Positions 55,193 through 64,000 of a DNA stretch of 64,000 nt are shown here, piece by piece. A program made the translations under genes and the position numbers. The notes beneath the pieces were generated by a model. That model worked only from the letters and a program-made list of their open reading frames with translations, searched no databases and was not told the DNA's origin. Each line of letters opens with the position of its first letter. Positions within the stretch are counted from its first letter, which is position 1. The stretch is from Sphaerolaimus hirsutus (taxonomy: Eukaryota; Nematoda; Chromadorea; Monhysterida; Sphaerolaimidae). The stretch spans positions 17,769,206 through 17,833,205 of the forward strand of contig OZ038453.1 in assembly GCA_964036195.1 (NCBI GenBank), read 5' to 3'.

Positions 55193-55605
55193 CACACATC
55201 TCAAAAATAACCACCAACTAGAAAAATTTAAAGAACATCTTGAGACTGTTGTCAATAAATATTGGCATAGTTATTTCCAGTAGAAGCCCTATGTAAAAGG
55301 ATTTACAATTCACTATTGAAAATGCTAGATGCATATTTTATGTAAATATGAATGGCTTTCCATACCATGAATGTCTAATATCTGGTAAAATGTTGATTAT
55401 GCTGGTCATAGTGCACTGTCTAATAAATGTGTTGAGCCAATTGACCCCATGATGCACCTTACACTCATTTGAACTCGCACTACAAAAACAAAGATTTTAC
55501 AGTTGAGATTTCTGCAGCACTCTGCATGTCAACTCACCCGGTGGTATATCATTGCAAGAATCTGCAGCGTCCCACCAGCTCTTGGTGGTTGCGCTATGGT
55601 ACACA
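55193..55605. other. Intergenic, nothing recognised
   Basis: AT-rich; no splice-flanked reading frame and no inverted repeat of note. Confidence 0.35.
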
Positions 55606-55607
55606 AT

Positions 55608-55841
55608 GCAGCTCTGGTGCCAATTCCACAAGTGGAGGAGTGACAAGTAAAATGGCAAAGGCGAAGTGAAATGGCAAAAGCAAAATGAAATGGCAAGTAA
55701 ATTGGCAAAAGCGAATAATAATAAAAAGTAATTTTCTTCGCTTTTGACATTTTACTTCTCAATTCACTTTACTTTTGCCATTTCACTTCACTTTTGCCCT
55801 TTCACTTGTCACTTCTCCACTTGCGGAACTGGTACCTGGTA
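55608..55841. repeat. Snapback MITE, GGTGCCAATTCCACAAGTGG ends with AAATGGCAAAAGCGAAG words
   Basis: GGTGCCAATTCCACAAGTGG to CCACTTGCGGAACTGGTACC. The interior is TGACAAGTAAAATGGCAAAG and complements (CTTTTGCCATTTCACTTC). Same ends as 40487-40678 but different internal words. 55842-56454 shows nothing specific. Confidence 0.78.
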
Positions 55842-56462
55842 CTCATAGAGGTGGTGCTCACTGAGGCCATTGCACGCACTCTCCAGGTCTCCGAATACAA
55901 CTACTGCTAGCAATGCTAATATGCCAAATGTAATAGAAAGTGGTGTTTGATCATGGATGTATTGCAACCTTGCCATGATTGCGAGCTGAGCAAATGGCTG
56001 GATATTTGATTGGTTGTATTTGATTATTTATAATTCAGCTGGATTCTGAGATGGTGACCATATTTTGTAAAATGAAGTTCATAATTATTTTATATATCCA
56101 AAAAACACAGGTATCTTTAAGTCCCAGGTTATTGTGTGGCTTCAACACTTTTGTGCTGACCGTGGTGGTTTCATATAGCGGAGAATACAGATTTGAATAC
56201 CTGTAGGCTGAAAACAAACAAAATGAATTAAACTTGTGCTACACACGAGTAGGTAGTGTTATAGCGAGTTGCCTGGTGCATATAAAGTAATTACTAAAAG
56301 GAAAGCCTGTGTACATAGAAGTTGCCTGGTTACATATGCATCCTACAGCCCCAAAAGGTTGTAGCAGTTGATAATTTGTCATTTTTATGATGTTTAACTT
56401 TGATACTTTGCATGACATTTTACATTTGGCAGGGCTTTATTCAGGGTCAGTAAAAGTGGCAC

Positions 56463-56952
56463 CAGAGTTGTTAAAAGTACTGAAATTTTTCAAAAGTAAA
56501 TGTAAACATAAAGTATTTATTTTTTACTAACAGGTGAGTACAGAAAACGTAAAGTATTTATTTTTTACTTTTACTCATGAGTAAATTACTTTCGTCTCCG
56601 GAAAACGTAAAAGTGGGTATTTTTGAGATATTTTGCCCCAAATTATCGCTCCAACATGCCCAAAAATCACTAATTTTCAAACTTTTTCACCATCAAATTC
56701 ACTAGTTAGTTCACTAGTTTGCTAGTTGTGTTTTTGCCTATTTTTATGTAATTTAGGATATTTTGTCCCTATTTCTTTCATTTATGCCTTGTAAAAGCCT
56801 GTTTGAAATACGTTCTCTGTACTCGCGTACTTTTAGAAAGTACACAAGTAAGTGAGTACCGGTATTTTTTCGGGAGGAAACGTAAACTTATTTATGCAGT
56901 ACTTGAGTATCCATATTTATCGAGTAAATGTAAATACATTTTTACAACTATG
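56463..56952. mobile_element. hAT-like element CAGAGTTGTTAAAAG with TTTACG words, TSD AGTGGCAC
   Basis: CAGAGTTGTTAAAAGTACTG to ACATTTTTACAACTATG; AGTGGCAC at 56455-56462 and 56953-56960. GTAAAGTATTTATTTTTAC and GAGTACCGGTATTTTTTCGG words recur. Confidence 0.9.
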
Positions 56953-56969
56953 AGTGGCACCTACCATAA

Positions 56970-57350
56970 ATACTCTTTTAGTACGACCCCTCTCCAATAA
57001 AGCGACCCCTCCAATAGTGCGACCACCTTGGGAACGTTGTGTAAGTATAATGCGACCCCCTCCAATAATGCGGCCCCTAAATAAAAATGAAAAACAAAAA
57101 ACGGATGTCAGAAAATGATGTGGCAATCTTCGGATGCGCTAATTAGGTGGTCAAGGGGCGGCCAGTTCGCCAGAGCCAGCGGGCAATTCACAAGGGTATA
57201 CATATTGCTATATTGCAAGGGCAATATTCCTTTACAATGCCATGCTCATACTAGGGTTATATGAACAGTTGAGTTGAACAACAGTTGAAAAATACAATGC
57301 GACCCCCTCCAACAAATCACCCGCAAAAATGTGCTGAAAACAATAAAGCG
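56970..57350. repeat. CCAATARTGCGACCCC word clusters
   Basis: CTCTCCAATAAAGCGACCCC, CTCCAATAGTGCGACC, CTCCAATAATGCGGCCCC at 56990-57070 and again near 57298-57350. Similar words at 46825-46890. Probably the ends of a degraded element. Confidence 0.55.
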
Positions 57351-57378
57351 ACAAATGTCGTTATATTGATCACGTTAA

Positions 57379-58491
57379 GGCCCCGTTTACACGGTATTTT
57401 TGTGACGACACCGACAACACCTGAAAAGTACAAAAGTAAAAAACAACACCTCAAAAAGTTGCATATAAAGTTACATATTCCTGCGAAAAAGTGGTCAAAT
57501 ATACATCCCACATAGGTAGATGTAAATGTACCTATGTCAAATTGCAGATAAATCACGCTTATCGCTCAAGGGTTATGAGCCCGACAGGCCGCGACTAGTG
57601 ATGGAAAAGCGCCAGAAAAAACGGCGCCAGGCCCCAAGGCCCATTCGGAAACTGGGCGCCAAGCGCCAAGGGCGCCACAGAAAAAGGGCGCCAAGCGTCA
57701 AGAGTGCCATGGCGCCATTCGGAAAGTGGGCGCCAGGCGCCAAGGGCGCCATGGAAAGAGGGCACCAAGCGCCCAGGGCGCCATGGCGCCATTTGAAAAA
57801 AAGGGCGCCAGGCTAAATAAGTGCGTACAATACCCTGCGTTGCTAACATATACCTATCTCAATCACAGTAGCACACACATTCACTTCTTACTCACGTTCT
57901 GCGGGATGTAATCAGTGAAAAAACGAAACTAGCAACTACTTTTTTGCATATATTCATATTAATTCACGCAAATTTTGATTATCGACGGAAGGGCTTTTTA
58001 TTTTTTTTTGCATTTATGCAGCCTTCATCTTGAAACCCTGCTGGCGCCATTTTGGCGCCCTGTCAGGGCAGGGCGCCAAGCGCCAAGTGCGCCACGGAAA
58101 CAGGGCGCCAAGCGCCAAGGGCGCCATGGCGCCTTTCACAAAGTGAGCGCCAGGGGCGCCACAGGAAAAGGGCGCCAAGCGTCAATGGCGCCATGGCGCG
58201 GCGCCCCTTGGCGCCCTCAAATGGCGCTAGCGCCATGGCGCCATTCCACCACTAGCCGCGACAATGGCATATTTTTTTCAAACATCTATAATTATTCAGC
58301 GACAACCGCGATTTAACTGTAATTTGACATGCATATGGACCTAGGTGGAATGTATATTTGACCACCTGTTCTCATGAATATGGAACTTTATATGCGACTT
58401 ATTGAACTTTTCAGGTGTTGTCGGACTCCGCGACTTATACATTGCGACCTGACAGTCGGAGTCGTCACAAAAATACCGTGTAAACGGGGCC
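57379..58491. mobile_element. TTAA-flanked (piggyBac-type) MITE, split by a hAT
   Basis: GGCCCCGTTTACACGGTATT to ATACCGTGTAAACGGGGCC with TTAA at 57375-57378 and 58492-58495. The ends remain inverted for about 35 bases (TTTTTGTGACGAC against GTCGTCACAAAAA). About 450 bases remain without 57596-58254. Confidence 0.9.
57596..58254. mobile_element. hAT-like TAGTGATGG/GGCGCC element, TSD GCCGCGAC, nested
   Basis: TAGTGATGGAAAAGCGCCAG to GGCGCCATTCCACCACTA; GCCGCGAC at 57588-57595 and 58255-58262. GGCGCC arrays surround an AT-rich core (57810-58030). Confidence 0.93.
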
Positions 58492-58904
58492 TTAAGTTGC
58501 AAATATGTTTTGGGGGCCTTGAATTCCCTGAAAGATTCAAAAAGTATTATCGAATTTTATGAAAACAATTGTTGGTGGTAAATGGTGCCTATATGTGTAT
58601 TACCTTGTTTATGGTGCCTATATGCTTCACTCTATTGATAAATAAATAAATACAACCCGATGGCATCAATGAAATATCTAAAACCTCGTTATCGTTCCAT
58701 TCATCGATAAATCACTCGCGTTTCTGACCCGTTGATGTACCTGCAAATTTTGCTTAAAATACGTGAAAAATCGGGGTAAATGCTTTAAATGGAAAAACGA
58801 CAACTTATCGTGGATAAACAAACACAAACAAACATCTAAAGTGCCCCCTGTGATTACACTTGAGCCTGATCACGCGTGATCACCAATGGCAAGCCCTTTA
58901 CCTG

Positions 58905-60607
58905 TGCCATCCCAGGGGGGGTTATTATTTTGTCAGAAATTTTCACGAAATTCATAGTAAAGAGTACGGATTTATGTACCCAAAATTGGTAATAAACGTG
59001 TCCAAGAGGGTATATTTGGAGATATTAACGTGCATAGCTACACAAACTAGTGTTTATATGTGTAGCAGCGATGCAAACAGCGACCAATATAGGTATACAT
59101 AATGTACAGTGCATACATGATGTAAACACCTTCCCGGACAAGTTCACCACCCATTTTTTTATTTCACTTCGAATGCAATATATCCGTCCATGGGGGTGTT
59201 ATAAAGCCGAAACTTTGTATATCTAAAGTTGTAAGACCCCTCTACTCCCCAACAATGGGGGAGGTGCACTAGACCCAGGGTGGGTCGCCCTATATGCAAC
59301 AATTTTTTTGGCGTTTTTGGTGTCCCAAACAAGTGCACCACCCACACGATTGGCTACACTACGAGAGCCATATCTCCAGCTGTGATGGCGGTATAAAGCT
59401 GAAATTTGGGGGATGTCTTGCCAACAACCCCCCTCACAATACACCAGTGGGGCGGCTGCCAATGACCTACTAAAGCATGGGTCACTGCATATAAAGTTGA
59501 CCATTTTCTAAAAACAGCCCAAGTGTCCCAAAACAAGTTTCTCACCCAACTGCATTGAAAAAATGTTGCAACAACATAACTAATATAAAACTGAATTGGG
59601 TTGGAACACTATTTCAGCCAAAAAAATTTTTTTCAGTAGGGCACTCACCCTGTCCCATAAACGGTAGAATGAAAATTTCACTTTAAACCATTTTTTTGTT
59701 TCACACTTACAAAGTTGGTTTACAAAGTTCACTAGAGAATGGTCTAAGGTTCAAAGTTATGTAAACAACATAACCTCTAAAATGCCTCCATAAGGAAATT
59801 TACTTGGGGTGAATTCTATGAAGTCAAAATGATGTCATTTCAGGAACAAAATTTGACACAATTTTCACTTTTTCATTCACCCCAAATAAATTTCCTTATG
59901 GAAGCATTTTAGAGGTTATGTTGTTTACATAACTTTGAACCTTAGACCCTCCCCTAGTGAACTTTGTAAACCAACTTTTTAAGTGTGATACAAAAAATTG
60001 GTTTAAAGTGAAATTTTCAGTCTGTTGTTTTTGGGACAGGGTGGGTGCCCTACTGAAAAAATTTTTATGAGCAGAACTAGGGTTCAAATCTGATTCAATT
60101 TTACATCAGGTATGTTCTCACAACATTTTTTTGTAATGCAGTTGAATGGCAAACTTGTTTGGGACACTTGGGCTGTTCTTAAAAAAATTATCAACTTTAT
60201 ATGCAGTGACCGATGCTTTAGTGGGTCGTCGGCAGCCGCTCCACTGGTGTATCGTGAGGGGGGTTGTTGGCAAGACATCCGCCAAATTTCAGCTTTCTAC
60301 CGCCCTCACAGCTGGAGATATAGCCTTCAAAGTGTAGCTAATCAAGTGGGTGGTGAACATGCTTGGGACAACAAAAACGCCACAAAAAATTGTTGCATAT
60401 AGGGCGACCCACCCTGTAGTGAGTCGCCGCACCTCCCCCCATTGTTGGGGAGTAAGGGGGTCTTACAACTTTATATATACAAAGTTTCAGCTTTATAACA
60501 CCCCCATGGACGGAGATATTGCGTTAGAAGTGAAATAAAAAAATGGGTGGTGAACTTGTCCGGGAAGGTGTTTATGATACATCATTTCAGACGGGGGTAT
60601 TTCGAGG
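58905..60607. repeat. Remnant C/G-run MITE hosting the 59125-60572 foldback
   Basis: The left remnant has GGGGGGGTTATTATTTTGTCAG; the right remnant ends GGGGGTATTTCGAGG where the RT-bearing element starts at 60608. The left terminus is lost. 58496-58900 shows nothing specific. Confidence 0.55.
59125..60572. mobile_element. 1.45-kb foldback, TIR AACACCTTCCCGGACAAGTT, TA-flanked
   Basis: AACACCTTCCCGGACAAGTT and AACTTGTCCGGGAAGGTGTT are perfect complements; TA outside (59123-59124, 60573-60574). Arms of about 700 bases remain recognisably complementary to the centre near 59845 (GGAAATTTACTTGGGGTGAA against TTCACCCCAAATAAATTTCC). Confidence 0.88.
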
Positions 60608-62540
60608 TAGGGTGTCAAATTTCCGTTTCCGCCTTTCCGCAGTAAAAGTTTTTACCTTTCCGTTTTCCGTTTTCCGGCAGCCGAAAATTTTTTACCTTTC
60701 CGGTTTCTGTTTTCCGGCAGCCGAAAAATTTTTACCTTTCCGTTTTCCGTTTTCCGGCAGCTGAAAATTTTTTACCTTTCCGTTTCCGTTTTTCCGGGCC
60801 ATTTTTCCGCTTTCCAGATGAAAAATTTTTACCTTTCCGTTTCCGTTTTACCAGGCCATTTTTCTATTTTCTGGCTCGATTTTCAGTTTTCTGGCATTTT
60901 TCCATTGTTTTTCCAATCTGTATTTATCTTCAATTGGCTCATCCCATTGTGTTGTTATTGTCTCTTGGAGCAGCATTGACAACTGGGATTTCAGGGTCAG
61001 TGAAACAGGTGCTGTGAACCCAATTGGGTCATATGCTGACACCAATAATTTATTCAAGTTTCGTCTGGTTGGTGTTGTGATGCTGTCAATTTGCAATTTA
61101 GGTGTTGATATTGCCAGCATGTCCATTTGGTGATTTTATTTCATGCCCATTACTGCGACAGTTTTATTCACCTTTGGACTCCTGTCGTTTTCTGCTATTT
61201 CATTCATGACTGATCTGGAGTTTGACAGCCATTCCCTCATGTTCATAGAACATTGGTTAAATAAAGCTTTGGCCTTGTAATATAGTTCTAAAGCTTCAAC
61301 TTCATTTGTGACACTCATGATGAAGTTATCGACATAAATGTTGTTTATTATCATAGCCAACTGGTTTTGTTCCCCTTCATTTTCTTCATATTCATTCATG
61401 TTGTTTATTGTCACATTTAAATGGTATTTTATGACAGCTCCCAAAATTGCTGGGCTGCAGACAAGTCCAAACAGTAGGCGTTTAAAACAAAGTACTATTA
61501 AGTTATTTTCAGTTACTGGTTTTGAGGCAAGTTTCAGCCAGAAAAATTGTGTGTAGTCTCTAGCTTGGTCATGCAATCCTATTTGCAAAAATGTCTTTTC
61601 AATATCTGCAATTAATGCTAGATTGCCTGCCCTGAACCTCAGGAGTAGGCCCAGTGCTAATGGTGTTGTAATTGGTCCTCTAAAAAGGCACTCGTTGAAA
61701 CTGGGCTTACCTGCCGACCCATCGTACACGATTCTGCATGATGTCGATTTGCCCGGCGTAATTACTGGCTGGTGTGGCAGGTAATGAATCCCCTTGTTGT
61801 CTGTTTTGTCATCACAGATCTCAATTATTCCCTTTTCTAGTTGGTCGTCCAAAACTTTCCGGTATTGTTCAAATAAGTTTGGATCTTTGTTGAATCTTCT
61901 TATCAGTGATTTAAACCACACCAAGGCTTCTGCTTTTCCCGTGGGCAGGTCACTGATACCCTCTTTATATGGCCAGTCAATATAGTATTGTTTGTTGTTG
62001 TCATTGAATTTTATGCTATTTATTATCATCTCCTCTGCAATGTTGTCATCAATTGCATAGGGGTCATCAGTGATTCCCACTGCTTCTAGACTGTGAAATT
62101 GTCATAGTGTTTCCTTTCCTATGGCCACTATGGCTACTTTTTGATGATTTTTTGTTGGTTCAGTTAAGCTTGAACTACAAGTGAAGTTACAGGCATGATC
62201 CATAGTTGCAGAATGTACAGCTACCACAACCAGCTGCATGCAGGTTTTCCTTCTGCAAATTTGTCTATTACCGTGCTAATTTCACTTTATTTTTTTCCGT
62301 TTCCATGAAAATTTTGCTTTCCGTTTTCTGTTTTCCGGCATTTCATTTTTCCGTTTTCCGTTTTCCAGCCGAAAATTTTTTTTTACCTTTCCGTTTTCCG
62401 TTTTCCGCTGAGTGAAATTTTTTTACCTTTCCGTTTTCCGTTTTCTGGCAGAAATTTTTTTTTTACCTTTCCGTTTTCCGTTTTCCGTAAAGTGAAAAAA
62501 TTTTACCTTTCCGTTTTCCGTTTTCAGTAAAAAAAATTTC
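60608..62540. mobile_element. Second hAT-like TAGGGTGTCAAA element carrying the BEL/Pao RT pseudogene
   Basis: TAGGGTGTCAAATTTCCG at the left, TTTCCGTTTTCCG arrays at both ends, RT relic between. The right terminus (GACACCCTA) is missing; the sequence breaks off in an A run at about 62538, 24 bases before the CD36-family stop codon. Confidence 0.82.
60848..62100 (-). pseudogene. BEL/Pao-type reverse transcriptase fragment, one internal stop
   Basis: Better preserved than the copy at 29331-30719: one frame from 62080 to 61136, then, after a TAA at 61136-61138, the same frame to 60848. Visible RT landmarks: EKGIIEICDD, LPHQPV, SCRIVYDGSAGKPSFNECLF, ADIEKTFLQIGLHDQARDY, FGLVCSPAILGAVIKYHL, catalytic box YVDN (the usual second Asp is Asn), and AYDPIGFTAPVSL beyond the stop. 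It lacks protease, RNase H, integrase and LTRs, so it is a captured segment. Confidence 0.87.
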
Positions 62541-62563
62541 GACTGAATTGAGAAATACATTTT

Positions 62564-63353
62564 TCATTTATCTTTACAAGCCGCTTGAACTTTACGTCCG
62601 CGTGTTGCAAATATCAGTAAAACCTGAGGCCTACTGCCTGTTGAGTCCTCGTTTTGAGAGAGTTTACTCATTGACTCACCGTTTTGTCTCCATTCCAATG
62701 TTTTGACATGGATGTTTTTATAGCGCCGAAAATGTGCGGCAAAATGGCAATGATCAGAAACAGAATTCCAAGGACAATCAGAAGAGATTTAGCCAATAGT
62801 GGGAGCTGAAATTTGTGTCTTTCACAATGTCTTCATTAAGTAAAATTGTCACACATCATAACTGACTATAACGACATTGGTTTTCATGAGTGAAGTTGAT
62901 TTTTCATCAATTAAAACTTGCTCCTGGATCCATACAATAGGCTGATAAATTGTTGCATTAAGATTTTTCAGCATTCTGGAAATTTCAGTTTGTTTATTTT
63001 AAAAATGGTTCCTTCAAGAAAATATAAATACTTACAGGACATCGGTATTCTTCTCAAGAGGAATGCTCAGCTGTTGATTCAAAAGTACTTGGACAGGATA
63101 GCCGACTGTCTGAAACGTTTCAAATTTTTTGTTGTTTTGCATTTATTGTTTCAGAAAATAATTATCACTAACATCCTGCACATCCCAAAATCCAATTTTT
63201 CTAAATTCTGGATTATTTGCATCCATGCCAAGAGTGGAATGTTTCACAGAATTGTCAGCTGTTGCATAATGTGGTGCGGAAAATGCTGCATTGATGAACA
63301 TGTCTTCTCTTTTGCCTGAGTTTGGATAAAACATAAGGTCAATTAAATCCCAT
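62564..63353 (-). CDS. CD36/SR-B (SCARB) family scavenger receptor, C-terminal exons
   Basis: Two-pass membrane receptor family for lipids, lipoproteins or lysosomal enzymes (CD36, SR-BI, LIMP-2, Croquemort). Minus-strand exons in order: 63353-63173, 63109-63036, 62975-62873, 62805-62680, 62623-62564 (TGA at 62566-62564); phases fit at every junction. Evidence: AAFSAPHYATADNSV aligns with the family's SFPHFYxADP; VGYPVQVLLNQQLS with TGxxLxxAKRLQxN; VLMLKNLNATIYQPIVWIQE with VLKNLxxxxxxPxxWLxE; then a membrane helix SLLIVLGILFLIIAILPHIF and a short basic tail. The N-terminal half lies beyond the right edge. The RT-bearing element abuts the stop codon, so the 3' UTR must be very short or element-derived. 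Confidence 0.82.
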
Positions 63354-63857
63354 CTGAACAGTATATGACAAATCAAATTTTAAAATTTCAGTACTCAATG
63401 AAGGTCCTTTTATGTAAAAAAGTCATTTCGCGGACAAACTGCACTCATTCAACTGAACCTAATAATTGAGTATTTGACCAAGGAACTTTGTGAGAATGCA
63501 TTTCAATATTGCATGATCTTGAGCTGCAACTGGGAACTGATTTGGTTTGTGTAATGGGTCAGTTTTGGAAAATGGTGATCATCACAAGCATAAAAGTGGA
63601 AAGCTGCATGTGGTGTGCAATGAAATGCATTTCAATAGTCACTTTTATCAAAGTGCCCAGGTACCAAATCTAAAGTTTGCCTGAGCAAAATTTTAATGTT
63701 CATAAAAACAAAATAATTGGCAAGGCTATACTAATTTCTACAATTATTTTTGGGGGATTGAAAATTGATGTCCATAACAATCTCTGTAGTATTTATATGC
63801 ATGAAAATGTAGAATACTGTGAATCTGGCCCAAAGGGCCAGACAGGATTCTGCTAGT

Positions 63858-64000
63858 ATACATAAAAATTATAATTCAAACCGGGCATGCATGGAATTGC
63901 TGTCAATCCATCTGGCAATTTGCCAAAGGTTGTGTTTCCCACTTTTCCTCTAATGAATCCAGTATTACCATCATATGAAGTATTGTAAACTTGCTCAGAA
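63858..64000 (-). CDS. Possible upstream exon of the CD36-family gene (at window edge)
   Basis: An open minus-strand frame at the edge reads EQVYNTSYDGNTGFIRGKVG then NTTFGKLPDGLTAIPCMPG, with two N-glycosylation sequons and a cysteine where the family's ectodomain has GFC. A GT at CCCG/GTTTGA could be its donor, but its phase does not match the exon at 63353, so a further exon between them would be needed. Confidence 0.4.

Overview
The window is eukaryotic, almost certainly invertebrate metazoan DNA. Parts of four intron-containing genes with GT-AG junctions can be read by homology: the 3' end of a lysosomal alpha-mannosidase (+, 168-1527), a complete Rac/Mig-2/RhoG-like GTPase (+, 4339-7838, 5 exons, 195 codons), a complete MBF1/EDF1 coactivator (+, 15083-20528, 5 exons, 163 codons), and the C-terminal exons of a CD36/SR-B scavenger receptor (-, 62564-63353). 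A possible PAN/apple-domain exon lies at 21836-22093 (-). The phylum cannot be fixed from what is visible. No tRNA, rRNA, operon or CRISPR array was seen.

Nearly everything else is mobile DNA. About two dozen elements have short inverted termini (TAGGG.., TAGTGATG.., CAGGG.., CAGTGGCG..) flanked by 8-bp target duplications, the hallmark of hAT elements. None has a recognisable transposase. Others are flanked by TA (elements with long C/G runs, and long foldbacks) or by TTAA (piggyBac type). Two LTR retrotransposons (27892-33247 and 50437-54626) keep gag/protease-like coding but show no reverse transcriptase or integrase. Two related reverse-transcriptase pseudogenes of BEL/Pao type (29331-30719 and 60848-62100, both minus) sit inside a hAT-like element, not between LTRs.

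Layout: 1-8 kb mannosidase end and GTPase gene; 8-15 kb small hairpin and C/G-run elements; 15-20.5 kb MBF1 with introns full of hAT elements; 22.9-33.6 kb one ~0.9-kb hAT element expanded to 10.7 kb by nested insertions; 34-46 kb GGCGCC, GGCACC, GGGACC and CGATATT hAT elements and foldbacks; 46-49 kb minisatellites and a hAT copy; 49.9-55.2 kb a TA-flanked element swollen by an LTR element which itself carries a hAT; 56.5-60.6 kb further nests; 60.6-62.5 kb the second RT-bearing element; then the CD36-family gene.

Most striking: (1) elements with the same termini carry different, internally uniform short-repeat vocabularies; (2) the presumed 5' leader of the 27892-33247 retrotransposon holds eight hairpins with one invariant pentaloop and variable, compensated stems; (3) insertion order can be read from intact target duplications in several nests.
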